This document shows positions 18,210 to 27,106 of a stretch of DNA of 64,000 nt, in pieces (the stretch's first letter is position 1; each line of letters opens with the position of its first letter). The position numbers were made by a program, and so were the translations under genes. This stretch comes from Cognataquiflexum rubidum (GTDB lineage: Bacteria; Bacteroidota; Bacteroidia; Cytophagales; Cyclobacteriaceae), in NCBI RefSeq assembly GCF_022538115.1, contig NZ_JAKZAL010000002.1:124001-188000 (forward strand), read 5' to 3'. Under the pieces are notes generated by a model. It made no database searches, was not told the origin of the DNA, and saw only the letters and a list, made by a program, of their open reading frames with translations.

Positions 18210-20174
18210 TTATTCTGCCACTCCTGTAGAAAACTTGAGCGGCGTATTGCTTCCTGCCGGAGATACCCTGATGTAGCCCTGCATTTCCTGGTGCAATGCC
18301 GAACAGAAATCTGTGCAATAGAATGGAAATATGCCTACTCGGTCAGGTGTCCATTTCAAGGTGGAGGTTTCTCCAGGCATGACAAGCAGTTCAGCGGTGT
18401 TGGCGCCTTTGATAGCCAATCCGTGCGGTACATCCCAATCCTGCTCGAGGTTGGTCATGTGGAAATACACTTCATCGCCAACTCTGATGCCTTCAATGTT
18501 GTCAGGCCTGAAATTAGACCTGATACTCGTCAGGTAGATGTGGACTTCATTGCCTTTCCGTTCAACTCGAGCATCATTGATCCCTTTGAGTGCATGCGGG
18601 TGGTTGTTTTCTTCCAGTTTGTAGAATTTCACCTGCTTGTCCTTGATCAGGGAAGCCGGAAATGCTTCTGCATAATGGGGTTCACCGATGGTCGGGAAGT
18701 CAAGGAGCAGCTGCATTTTGTCTCCAGAGATATCATAAAGCTGGGCAGAGTGTGCCAATTCCGGACCTGTAGGCAAGTATCTGTCTTTGGTGATTTTGTT
18801 GTAAGCTACCATGTACTTGCCATGTGGCTTGCCGGTCGGTCCACCGGGGATACTCAAGTGACCTATTGAATAGTAAGTAGGGATTCTATCGACAACTTCA
18901 AGCGTTTCGATATTCCACTTTACGATTTCCGAAGAAACAAACATGGAAGTATAGGCAAATCCTTTTCCGTCAAATTCGGTGTGTAAAGGTCCAAGCCCTG
19001 GTTTTTCAACTTCTCCGTGCAAAACAGATTCGTATTTCAGGACAGGCATTCCATTAATATCTCCTTCGAAATCCTGATTTTCGATTGCCGCAAGCATTTT
19101 GGTAAAAGAGAATACCGGGATGATTGCTGCCAACTTTCCACTGCCAATGATGTACTCACCGGTAGGGTCAGTGTCTGTTCCGTGTGGGGATTTTGGACAA
19201 GGGATAAAGTAAACCATGTCCTTCAATACTTTTGGATCAAGGGACAGAACTTCATTCCTAATTGTGGAAATTGCGGTATGTGTACTTTCATCCCATTTGT
19301 TATGGACATAATTTACAGGGACTTTTTTGCCTTTTCCTGCAGCGATATACTCTTCTGCTTTTTTCCAATTGACAGCCATGATAAAGTCCTTGTCTTTTTG
19401 GGAAGCATTCACTTCCAACAGCGTGTGGGCCATTTCGGTGTTGTAGGTAGAGAAGAAAAACCAACCATGTGATTTTTTCTTTCCTGCTCTTGCAAGGTCA
19501 AAATTGAAAGGCGGTGCCTCTATCTGGAAGGCAATGTCCATGTCTCCATGGTCTTTGTCCACACTGATAAAGGAAATTGTCCCACGGAAGTTATCCTTGT
19601 AAGTATCGATTGCCACATCCCTGTCTGTGTCATCGCCGGTAGGTATAGAAAATCTCGTTCCGGCCACCACATACTCTGTGTTTTCTGTGATAAAAGGCGA
19701 AGAGTGATTGCCTGAAGAATTTGGGATTTCGATGATCTCAACTGTTTTAAAGGTAGTCAAGTCTATTCTTGCAATCCTTGGGGTATTGTTTGCATTTGCA
19801 AATGCCCATCTTGCATCATGCTCCGCATTGGTCGTAGAGATGGCAATGTGGTGCAAATCATCCCAGGGAACGAACCCATGCGTGGTGTTTAGCATTGGTT
19901 TGGTTTCTTCTGAGAATCCCCATCCATTTTCAGGGTGCACAGAGAAAACAGGGAGGATTTTGAGTACTCTTCCTGAAGGAAGTCCTACAACTGAGATCTG
20001 TCCATTGAAGCCACCCGATACTATATTGTAAAATTCATCATGCTGTCCTGGGGCTACGTATACTTTAGAGGCAGCGTCTCCCGAAATGGCGGTTTGGGCG
20101 CCTTTGGGTTTGCAACCAGAGGCAAAAGCTACAGCAACTGCTGCTCCTGCCATCAACCATAATCTTGTTTTCAT
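18210..20174 (-). CDS. nosZ: Nitrous oxide reductase, Sec-type (clade II) NosZ
   Basis: A 654-residue copper enzyme reducing N2O to N2. It has a Sec-type or lipoprotein-like signal (MAGAAVAVAFASGC) with no twin arginine, which marks clade II. The seven-bladed propeller carries the CuZ ligands in contexts such as DDLHHIAIS, SPHGTDTDPTGEYI, GPLHTEFD and EPHYAEAFP. The C-terminal cupredoxin holds the CuA site FYCTDFCSALHQEM. All expected ligands appear present. It lies 21 bases after the cytochrome part of the preceding gene, its probable electron donor, inside one long transcript. Confidence 0.96.
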   Translation of the reverse strand: MKTRLWLMAGAAVAVAFASGCKPKGAQTAISGDAASKVYVAPGQHDEFYNIVSGGFNGQISVVGLPSGRVLKILPVFSVHPENGWGFSEETKPMLNTTHGFVPWDDLHHIAISTTNAEHDARWAFANANNTPRIARIDLTTFKTVEIIEIPNSSGNHSSPFITENTEYVVAGTRFSIPTGDDTDRDVAIDTYKDNFRGTISFISVDKDHGDMDIAFQIEAPPFNFDLARAGKKKSHGWFFFSTYNTEMAHTLLEVNASQKDKDFIMAVNWKKAEEYIAAGKGKKVPVNYVHNKWDESTHTAISTIRNEVLSLDPKVLKDMVYFIPCPKSPHGTDTDPTGEYIIGSGKLAAIIPVFSFTKMLAAIENQDFEGDINGMPVLKYESVLHGEVEKPGLGPLHTEFDGKGFAYTSMFVSSEIVKWNIETLEVVDRIPTYYSIGHLSIPGGPTGKPHGKYMVAYNKITKDRYLPTGPELAHSAQLYDISGDKMQLLLDFPTIGEPHYAEAFPASLIKDKQVKFYKLEENNHPHALKGINDARVERKGNEVHIYLTSIRSNFRPDNIEGIRVGDEVYFHMTNLEQDWDVPHGLAIKGANTAELLVMPGETSTLKWTPDRVGIFPFYCTDFCSALHQEMQGYIRVSPAGSNTPLKFSTGVAE

Positions 20175-20195
20175 TTTCTTGGGGTTTTGATTTGT

Positions 20196-20687
20196 TTATT
20201 TCGCAGCACCATCCATGCTGCCGGCTTTTTCTAAGTCATTTTTTCTCATAAATTCCAAAATCTGTCTTGCTTCATCCGAAGAGATGTTTTGGTTTGGCAT
20301 ACGGGTAAGACATTCTTCGAATAGTGCCTGTGCCACAGGATCCTCGTCGAGCATCACGTCCACATTGGTGATCATATTCATGATCCATTCCGGACGTCTT
20401 CTGTTGGTCACGCCTTGGAAGCCGGGACCTACCAATCTCTTGTCGTTGAGCTGATGACAAGCGGTACATTTCATGTCCACGATAGCCTTGCCTTTCTCCG
20501 CCAATGCATCCTCGACAGTGGCTGAGACTTCTACGTTTTTGAACTCACCGACACCTTGTGGATCGGCCTCTTTTACTGTTTCTTCGGTGGTGGGAGGGGT
20601 AGTAGTACTTTGGTTTTCACCGCCACCGCCACAACTCGCCATCAGGAGCAATGTTACCCCCATGGTCATGATCATCGTACTTTTCAT
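20196..20687 (-). other. Alternative internal product: 163-aa cytochrome c lipoprotein
   Basis: Starting at the ATG whose first base is 20687, the frame alone encodes a full lipoprotein signal, a lipobox Cys at residue 19 and one haem-binding CxxCH at residues 74-78. This would be a standard nos-linked cytochrome c, which favours independent initiation. The upstream sequence AAAAACAGAAAAACT is A-rich, as is common before Bacteroidetes starts. Confidence 0.55.
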
Positions 20688-22013
20688 AGTTTTTCTGTTT
20701 TTATAAAATTGGGTTTTGATATTATTTTCAATTGTAAGTTCAGCCTCATAGAAAGCCGGTTTGTGCCACAGTCCCAACCATATCAGGATAAGTCCGAGGG
20801 GAAATAGGGTAGAGGCAAGAAATAAAATCAGGTGGAATTGGGGGATAAAACCCAGTTTGGCCCAAAGTAAAGTACCCTGCCCGAGGAGTAGAATCTCCGA
20901 TGCCAAGAAGGCCAAAGCCAAGAATTGCCAACCCAAACCTGAAAATCTGCCTGTGCCAAGCCAATTGTTTTTCAAAGCAAATGCTCCAATGCCAAAGGTG
21001 ATGGAACCAAGCATTACCAAATGGACAAAACCGATGACATACATGCGGATGGTATAGGCGATGGTGGCCACATCCGGGATGATGAGGGCGGCCTGAATCA
21101 GGGCTTTGGCCACCAAACTCATCATTCCGATGTAAAGCATCCTGTCTATCCAGTTTTTGGGAAATTTCAGTCCCTCGAACAGTTGGTTGAAAGCAGGATT
21201 CAGTATCCGGTAATAGGCGATGACTTGGAGGATGACACCCGCAGCATTGATGAAAAACAAGGCTTTGATCGGTGTACTCCAAGAAACGGCCAAGGCATAG
21301 GTCAAGAAAAGGGAGATATGGAGGATCCATTCGCTTTTTTTGGAAACAGGAATGCTCCATCCGTTTTTTTGCAGGTAGCACACCAACAATCCCAAAAATC
21401 CATAGACAAACCAGCCATTGAGCTGAAAGTGCAAAAACCACTGCACACTCATGAAATACAAGGGGTGGAGCCTGCCCAATGTTGCGCCGACAGGACCGAT
21501 TGCCCATAGTCCAAGGCTTGAAACAAGCAACCAAATGATGGAAAATCTCACCAATCGGGTAGCAGTTGATTCCTTGTGACGGCATAGGTCCTGAAGGAAG
21601 AAGTAAGCAAAGAAATAACTTGAAATCAGGTGCAGGGATGAAAATGTGATGCTGTAAAGGCCATAACCCTGAAAGGGAAAACTCAGCATCATACCTAGCG
21701 TGGTAAAAACCGATATGCCGAGAAGTACTTTATAGGTTTGGAGCCTTTTGGCATCTTTTACATAGGTAAAAACCAAAGCCCCTGTTACCAATAAATATCC
21801 CCAACCCAACAAGGCCAAATGGGAGTGTGCATGAAGAATATGCTTGTATTCGAAGAAACTGACTTCCCCGACAAGAAAATATCTCATCAAAAGCCCAAAT
21901 AACGAAGCCATCAAAAAGAAGAACACCGCCCAGAACATCCACGGTTTTGCCAAGTGTCTCTCCAGCAGAGAGACACTTGGTTTTTGGCTTAAAAGTTCCG
22001 GGGCGGTTTTCAT
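20196..22013 (-). CDS. Membrane protein fused in frame to cytochrome c lipoprotein
   Basis: A 605-residue open frame with two distinct parts. Residues 1-430 hold about twelve hydrophobic helices with a His-rich motif HAHSHLALLGWGY and further His in HPLYFMSVQWFLHFQL, resembling haem-copper oxidase subunit I/NorB-type proteins. From Met443 (codon at 20687) a fresh lipoprotein signal (VTLLLMASC) is followed by a Pro/Thr linker and a monohaem cytochrome c with CTACHQL and a distal-Met region MPNQNIS. No stop codon separates the parts; the joining residues (ENNIKTQFYKNRKT) look like translated spacer. It may be a real fusion or two products with an internal start. Likely electron supply to NosZ. 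Confidence 0.8.
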   Translation of the reverse strand: MKTAPELLSQKPSVSLLERHLAKPWMFWAVFFFLMASLFGLLMRYFLVGEVSFFEYKHILHAHSHLALLGWGYLLVTGALVFTYVKDAKRLQTYKVLLGISVFTTLGMMLSFPFQGYGLYSITFSSLHLISSYFFAYFFLQDLCRHKESTATRLVRFSIIWLLVSSLGLWAIGPVGATLGRLHPLYFMSVQWFLHFQLNGWFVYGFLGLLVCYLQKNGWSIPVSKKSEWILHISLFLTYALAVSWSTPIKALFFINAAGVILQVIAYYRILNPAFNQLFEGLKFPKNWIDRMLYIGMMSLVAKALIQAALIIPDVATIAYTIRMYVIGFVHLVMLGSITFGIGAFALKNNWLGTGRFSGLGWQFLALAFLASEILLLGQGTLLWAKLGFIPQFHLILFLASTLFPLGLILIWLGLWHKPAFYEAELTIENNIKTQFYKNRKTMKSTMIMTMGVTLLLMASCGGGGENQSTTTPPTTEETVKEADPQGVGEFKNVEVSATVEDALAEKGKAIVDMKCTACHQLNDKRLVGPGFQGVTNRRRPEWIMNMITNVDVMLDEDPVAQALFEECLTRMPNQNISSDEARQILEFMRKNDLEKAGSMDGAAK

Positions 22014-22016
22014 TTC

Positions 22017-22736
22017 TTATGGATTCAATTGGTGGTACAGTTCGGTTGCCTTCGGAAAAAGGATGTTGTTTTCCAAATGGATATGCTTGTGAAGGTCTTC
22101 TTCAAATTCCTGAAGCATGGCAAAAGCCACTTTGTAAGTCTGACAGCCATCGGAAGGTGTCCTATAGCCGTCACTCAGTTCGGATATTAAGCGGAACCTT
22201 TCACCTTCAGTCTCATGCTCGTCTTGCATCATGTTGATGGGATTCTCGATTGCTCCAAAATGTGGTTTTGAAAGGCTGAAATGACTTGATTTGGCTTCCT
22301 CCATGGCTTTGACGTAGGGGAAAAGGATCAGCTCTTCCTTTTTCATATGGGTAGTCAAAGCATCTGCAGCTTGGAAAAATTGTTCTTTGATTTGTTCGAG
22401 TTCGGGATGTCTTTCCCCGTGAACTTGGACAAGTTTCTGTAAATAAGCCTTCAAGGGAGGAATGCTGTTTTCTACGTAGCGGTGATGCGTAGTCGTGATA
22501 TGGTTGATCAGGTCGGTCAGTCCAAAATCTGTAAAATGAACCTCTTCAGGTATGATGACTGCGTTTTCGAGGTCCTTTAGGATGCTTTCCATGGGGACAT
22601 CGTTGACCTCACAGGCTTTCTCAAGGGTGACGCCGCCTTTGCAGCAAAAATCAATGCCGTACTCGGTGAATACTTTGGCCGCCCGGAAGTTTTCCGCAAC
22701 GATTCCGCCTACTTTTCTTTGTGATAGATTTTCCAT
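22017..22736 (-). CDS. RIC/ScdA iron-sulfur cluster repair di-iron protein
   Basis: A 239-residue protein of the RIC (YtfE/ScdA) family. The N-terminal DUF542 domain has VFTEYGIDFCCKGG with its two cysteines; the hemerythrin-like HHE domain supplies di-iron ligands in THHRYVENSIPP, GERHPELEQI, HMKKEELILFPY, MQDEHETEG and HKHIHLENNILFPK. RIC proteins repair Fe-S clusters damaged by nitric oxide or oxidants. It lies 44 bases after an Rrf2 regulator and three bases before the nos membrane gene, so it is probably expressed with N2O reduction as protection against NO. Confidence 0.93.
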   Translation of the reverse strand: MENLSQRKVGGIVAENFRAAKVFTEYGIDFCCKGGVTLEKACEVNDVPMESILKDLENAVIIPEEVHFTDFGLTDLINHITTTHHRYVENSIPPLKAYLQKLVQVHGERHPELEQIKEQFFQAADALTTHMKKEELILFPYVKAMEEAKSSHFSLSKPHFGAIENPINMMQDEHETEGERFRLISELSDGYRTPSDGCQTYKVAFAMLQEFEEDLHKHIHLENNILFPKATELYHQLNP

Positions 22737-22780
22737 TTTTCTTATTTGTTAGAGCCTTGTAGCCGTTAGATTTCAATTTT

Positions 22781-23212
22781 TTAATACTTCAGAAAGCTGA
22801 TCCCGATGTTTACCCTATCCGCCACATCTTTCAGGCTTGTCGTCATCAGCATACCGGTCAGGTGTTCGCGGATCGCTTGGAACTTATGGTGAACAGGGCA
22901 GGGGTGGTCTTCGGAGCATTTTTCCAATCCCAAAGCGCATCCTGTAAATAGCATGTCCCCATCAATGGCCTCGACGATTTCGGAGAGGACGATTTTGCTT
23001 GTATCACCCTGAATGTGAAATCCTCCATTTGGCCCTTTTACAGAATGGAGCAAGTCATGCTTAACAAGCTCTTGCAAAATTTTACCTGTAAATGCCTCCG
23101 GAGAATTGACGGCCTTGGAGATTTCCTTCAACCCTGCACGCTCCTGACCTTCCGGTAGCGTGGCCACATAGATCATGGCGTTGATGGCATATTTGCAGGC
23201 TTTGGAAAACAT
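22781..23212 (-). CDS. Rrf2-family, probably NO/redox-sensing, regulator
   Basis: A 143-residue winged-helix protein. The N-terminal KACKYAINAMIYVA and the wing GPNGGFHI are typical of Rrf2. Three cysteines (C-x6-C-x5-C around GCALGLEKCSEDHPC) occupy the place where NsrR and IscR bind an Fe-S cluster. Its position at the head of the RIC-nos transcript suggests NsrR-like control by nitric oxide; the exact sensor specificity is inference. It probably autoregulates through the palindrome upstream of its start. Confidence 0.88.
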   Translation of the reverse strand: MFSKACKYAINAMIYVATLPEGQERAGLKEISKAVNSPEAFTGKILQELVKHDLLHSVKGPNGGFHIQGDTSKIVLSEIVEAIDGDMLFTGCALGLEKCSEDHPCPVHHKFQAIREHLTGMLMTTSLKDVADRVNIGISFLKY

Positions 23213-23241
23213 ATCCGTTTTTAATACAGGACAAATATATC

Positions 23242-23256
23242 CTTTTATATTAAAAG
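23242..23256. promoter_or_regulatory. Candidate Rrf2 operator
   Basis: The perfect inverted repeat CTTTTA-TAT-TAAAAG lies about 30 bases upstream of the Rrf2 start. On the minus strand a TATATTTG (23239-23232) fits the Bacteroidetes -7 consensus and lies just downstream of it, so a bound regulator would block the promoter. Assignment is by position and symmetry only. Confidence 0.45.
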
Positions 23257-23529
23257 ATAAAAATATCCTCTATTTTTTTATCAAAATATCTTGGCTTCTT
23301 TTGAGTGTTAAAGCAAGTCTTTTGATAAACAATCATGTTATAGGTATAGAATAGATACTTTTATATATCACACCTTTTGGGGATTTTATGTCGAAAGATT
23401 TTTTGAGATACGAATCATGACAGATTATCAGCCACTTATAATCCATTTTTTAAAAAATCGCGGAGGTAAAAGGTATCAGCCTTGTATACTCCTGTGCCAA
23501 CTTGGATATTGAATAAGGATTGGGCTTGC

Positions 23530-23800
23530 ATTGGACATGGATTGGTCAAGCATTGGTCAATGGGTAGGGGAACTGTGGTGGAGCGTGTACTAGGGAGTAG
23601 GTTTGAGGTAGGACTGCTATAGGGATAGTAAGGAGAGGGGGTATGGGAATCTAAGGTTTGGGGTAGTTGGGAAGTAGCCCAAGGGTAACCCAGAGGCGGA
23701 GTATCTATAGCTAGGACACGGAGTATCCCTAACTGAGAGGCGGAGTATGGGTAGGGGGAGTATAGGACATGGTGGGCGGGACTATACCGGAGGGGTAGGG
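23530..23800. repeat. Degenerate array with strict 22-bp period
   Basis: From about 23598 to 23798 a TAG, TAA or TAT triplet recurs every 22 bases (ends at 23600, 23622, 23644, 23666, 23688, 23710, 23732, 23754 and 23798; the 23776 position reads GGG). Three adjacent units also share CGGAGTAT at the same phase (23697, 23719, 23741). TGG triplets at 23532, 23554 and 23576 continue the phase to the left. Units differ strongly inside. Because 22 is not a multiple of three, this is not a protein repeat. Confidence 0.6.
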
Positions 23801-23931
23801 GAACATGAAGGTAAAGCCAAACAATGGCTCCTAAAACTACACCTATGAAAAGGGCTATCTGCCATCTCCCATTTTCACATTTTTTTTCAGTTGGCAGATA
23901 CGTACCAATGAAATAAGGGAAGACTGGAAAA

Positions 23932-23970
23932 ACGGCTTTCCTTGTTTGTGCCAAACTTTAGGAAAGCCGT
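23932..23970 (-). terminator. Terminator hairpin of the RND operon
   Basis: The stem ACGGCTTTCC / GGAAAGCCGT encloses an inner GTTTG-tgc-CAAAC stem, 13 bases or so after the RND stop codon. It is long and perfectly paired. There is no strong T-run, so termination could be partial. The same hairpin recurs with substitutions at 57671-57709. Confidence 0.6.
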
Positions 23971-23982
23971 AAATTTCATGTG

Positions 23983-26900
23983 TCAAGACAATGCCGGGAC
24001 TTTTTCTTTTTTTCTTTGGATTCGGACTTTTATTGATTCAAAGAAATAATAAACCACAGGGACGAGGTAGACCGTCAATATCAGAGACGACATCAAGCCA
24101 CCAATAATCACCCAAGCCAATCCGTTTTTCCACTCACTCGCCGTTCCACTCGCCAGGGCTATGGGCAGCATCCCAACGACCATCGATATGGTAGTCATCA
24201 GGATCGGACGCATTCTGCCTTTGCCGGCAGTGATCAGCGCTTTTCTTACCTCCATTCCCTCTGCCCGGAGTTGGTTGGTAAAATCCACAATCAGGATGGC
24301 ATTTTTGGTTACCAATCCCATCAACATGATCAGACCAAGCAAGGCAAAGAGGCTGAGGTTGTTCATTGAAAGGTTGAGCGCTAAAAACGCCCCAATGACA
24401 GCAACCGGAATGGAGAAAAGGACGACGAAGGGATAGATAAAACTGTCATAAAGTGCCACCATGATCAGGTAGATCAGCAAAAAGGAAATCAGCAAAACCG
24501 ATCCCAAAGCTCCAAAACTGTCATTTTGCCTTTTGATATCACTACCCCATACCATGCTGATGTCTGCAGGAAGCGGGTTTGTTTTGAGTTTGGCGACAAC
24601 TTCGTCGGCCACAGTGCCGGAAGGTCTTCCAAGGGCATTGGCTGTCAAAGTGACTGCAGGTTGACGGTCTTTTCTTTCAAGTAAGGAAGGTGATTTGTTC
24701 TGGGAAATGTTGGCTACCTGAGCGAGTTCGATCGGGAACCCCATAGGATTGGTGATCAAAATCCGTCTGATGTCTTCGTAATTTTGGCGGTTAAAATTAT
24801 CCAATTGGATACGGACAGGATATTCGGTACCCCCTTCGGTCAGGGAGGCATCGTCATTTCCGGTCAGGGCATAACGGAGATTTTGTCCCACAAAGGCATT
24901 GTTCAGACCAAATAGCTGCAGTCTGTATTGGTCGGGGATGACCTGGAACTCAGGGCTTCCTTCTTCCACGGACAATTTCACAAAGTCTGATCCGGGGATA
25001 TTTTCGACAATGGTCTTTAGGTCATTTGCCGCAGCCATGACACTTTCGGTAGTCGGGCCGCTGAGGGTTATTTCTATCGGTGCGGATCTTGGGATCAGTC
25101 CCAATGCGGTCATGGAATAACTTACTCCGGGAAATTCTTTTTGCAACTCCTCCCTGACTTCTTTCATATAAGTTTCTGTTGGGATATTGCCTCTTTCCTT
25201 TGCGGGTTTTAGCTGGATGGTGAGTTCGGATTTATTGGGTGAACCCACGCCAAGGCTTCCGATTCCGGTGGTTGGGCCGCCGATGTTGCTGAAGATGGTG
25301 GCCACTTCAGGTTGCTCCAAGAGGAAATTTTCTATCTCTTGGCTTTTGAGGTTGTTCTGCTTGATTCCGGTGGATTTGTCAAATTCTAGGTAAAGACTGA
25401 ACTTTCCCTGATCTCCGGTGGCAATCAGTTCCTTGCCGATGATCCCCTGCTTCAGGATAAGTCCGGTCATGGCAAAAAGCGCTAAAATGATGCCCATAAA
25501 TACAAGCTTATGGTCCAATACCCAATCCAACTGTCTGCCATACCAAGCGATGAAGGTGTCCAACTGATGCTCAAACCAGATCAGGAATTTGTTAAAGAAA
25601 TTGGTTGGTTGAAGGTCTTCTGACTTGCCGATCCGTGAAGCCATCCAAGGCGTAAGTGTAAATCCAACCAGCAAACTCGTCATCGTGGAGGTAATCACGA
25701 CTACAGAAAACTGCTTTAACATATCCGCCACAAAAACCTGCAGGAAGAGGATCGGCAAAAACACCACCACGTCCACCAAGGTGATGGAAAGCGCTGAAAA
25801 GCCGATTTCAAGACGTCCGTCCATGGCTGCAGTCCTTTTGTCTTTTCCCCGATCCAAATGGCGCTGTATGTTTTCCAAAACCACCGTGGCATCATCCACA
25901 AGGATACCAATGATGAGAGACATGGCCAGCAACGTCATCAGATTCAGGGTATATCCCAATAACCACATGACAGCGAATGCTGTAACAAGGGAGGTTGGGA
26001 TGGCGACCAATACTATCAGTGAATTTCTGAAGCTTCTCAGGAAAATAAGCATGACAAGAGACACGAGAATAACTGCGAGGATAAGGTCAAAAACCACTGA
26101 ATTGACAGCAGCGATGGTATTGTCAGTACTGTCGTCAGCGATAATGAATTTTATACCGGCACTTGAATTTATTTCCTCTATCAGTGCCAAACGGTCTCTT
26201 ACTGCTCGGGAGACCTCGACGGCATTGGCATCACCCTGCTTTTTGAGCATCAGGCCAATACCTTCCTTGCCATTGTAACGGCTGATGGAGCTGATTTCTC
26301 TAATTCCGTTTTTCACTACAGCGACATCCCTGACATAGACCGGACTGCCCTTCACCGGCATGGCGACCTGCACCGATCCAATATCCTCCAGCGAATTGAA
26401 TTTCCCCAAAAGTCTGACAGCGCTCTGTTCGGTGACAGTCTGGACTTTTCCCGCAGGGACATCGAGTCCGGATCTGTTGATGGCTTCTACAATTTGAAGC
26501 AGTGAGATTTTGTACTGTCTGAGTTTGTTTTGGTCCACGTTGACCAGGACTTCTCGCTGTTCACCGCCGAGGATGGTGATCTCGGCGACCCCTTTGAGTT
26601 GCTGTATCTGCGGGATAAAATCATCGATCATCTTTTGGTAAAACTCAGGACCGTTGATTTGGCTTGTCGCGGTGATGGACATGATGGGCAGGTCATTTGG
26701 GGAGACCTTGCTCATTTCGGGGGAAAGCACCTCCTTGGGAAGATCCTGCGAAATATTATCAATGTACCGCTGTGCGTCCATCATGGTTTGGTCCAAGTTG
26801 ACGCCGTATTTCATGTTGGCGATGACCACAGAGGCATTGGGGAGAGATTTGGTAACCAAATAGTCTACTCCTTCCAGATTTGAAAGTGCATCTTCGATTT

Positions 26901-27096
26901 TTTTCGAAACCGAATTTTCGACCTCCTCAGGTTCGGCACCGGGATAGACTGTCTTGATGACGACAACAGGCTGGTTGAAGTCTGGCATCAATTCGTAAGA
27001 AAGATTGGTGAAGCCGATATATCCCAAGAGGATGAAAACACTGAACAGGACAATGATCAAAGAAGGCCTGTTGATGGATATGGATGTGATATTCAT
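23983..27096 (-). CDS. RND efflux pump inner-membrane subunit (AcrB/MexB-like)
   Basis: 1037 residues from the ATG at 27096, placed 10 bases after the adaptor stop; a longer frame overlaps that gene and is unlikely. Twelve membrane helices and two large periplasmic loops show the RND pattern: an N-terminal SISINRPSLIIVLFSVFILLGY, YPGAEPEEVENSVSKKIEDAL, the proton-relay helix with LVDDATVVLENIQRH and the final MGLVTKNAILIVDFTNQLR. The paired acidic residues (DD) fit hydrophobe/amphiphile pumps (HAE-1) more than heavy-metal CusA. Last gene of a TetR-TolC-adaptor-pump operon. Confidence 0.93.
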   Translation of the reverse strand: MNITSISINRPSLIIVLFSVFILLGYIGFTNLSYELMPDFNQPVVVIKTVYPGAEPEEVENSVSKKIEDALSNLEGVDYLVTKSLPNASVVIANMKYGVNLDQTMMDAQRYIDNISQDLPKEVLSPEMSKVSPNDLPIMSITATSQINGPEFYQKMIDDFIPQIQQLKGVAEITILGGEQREVLVNVDQNKLRQYKISLLQIVEAINRSGLDVPAGKVQTVTEQSAVRLLGKFNSLEDIGSVQVAMPVKGSPVYVRDVAVVKNGIREISSISRYNGKEGIGLMLKKQGDANAVEVSRAVRDRLALIEEINSSAGIKFIIADDSTDNTIAAVNSVVFDLILAVILVSLVMLIFLRSFRNSLIVLVAIPTSLVTAFAVMWLLGYTLNLMTLLAMSLIIGILVDDATVVLENIQRHLDRGKDKRTAAMDGRLEIGFSALSITLVDVVVFLPILFLQVFVADMLKQFSVVVITSTMTSLLVGFTLTPWMASRIGKSEDLQPTNFFNKFLIWFEHQLDTFIAWYGRQLDWVLDHKLVFMGIILALFAMTGLILKQGIIGKELIATGDQGKFSLYLEFDKSTGIKQNNLKSQEIENFLLEQPEVATIFSNIGGPTTGIGSLGVGSPNKSELTIQLKPAKERGNIPTETYMKEVREELQKEFPGVSYSMTALGLIPRSAPIEITLSGPTTESVMAAANDLKTIVENIPGSDFVKLSVEEGSPEFQVIPDQYRLQLFGLNNAFVGQNLRYALTGNDDASLTEGGTEYPVRIQLDNFNRQNYEDIRRILITNPMGFPIELAQVANISQNKSPSLLERKDRQPAVTLTANALGRPSGTVADEVVAKLKTNPLPADISMVWGSDIKRQNDSFGALGSVLLISFLLIYLIMVALYDSFIYPFVVLFSIPVAVIGAFLALNLSMNNLSLFALLGLIMLMGLVTKNAILIVDFTNQLRAEGMEVRKALITAGKGRMRPILMTTISMVVGMLPIALASGTASEWKNGLAWVIIGGLMSSLILTVYLVPVVYYFFESIKVRIQRKKEKVPALS

Positions 27097-27106
27097 GGCG
27101 GAGTGG

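Noticed and set aside
23436-23954. 172-residue minus-strand open frame with one hydrophobic helix and a Pro/Ser/Tyr-rich tail
   Set aside because: It starts with TTG inside the RND terminator hairpin and its tail is the translation of the 22-bp array, whose period is not a multiple of three. Codon content looks like repeat DNA. A real short membrane peptide is not fully excluded.
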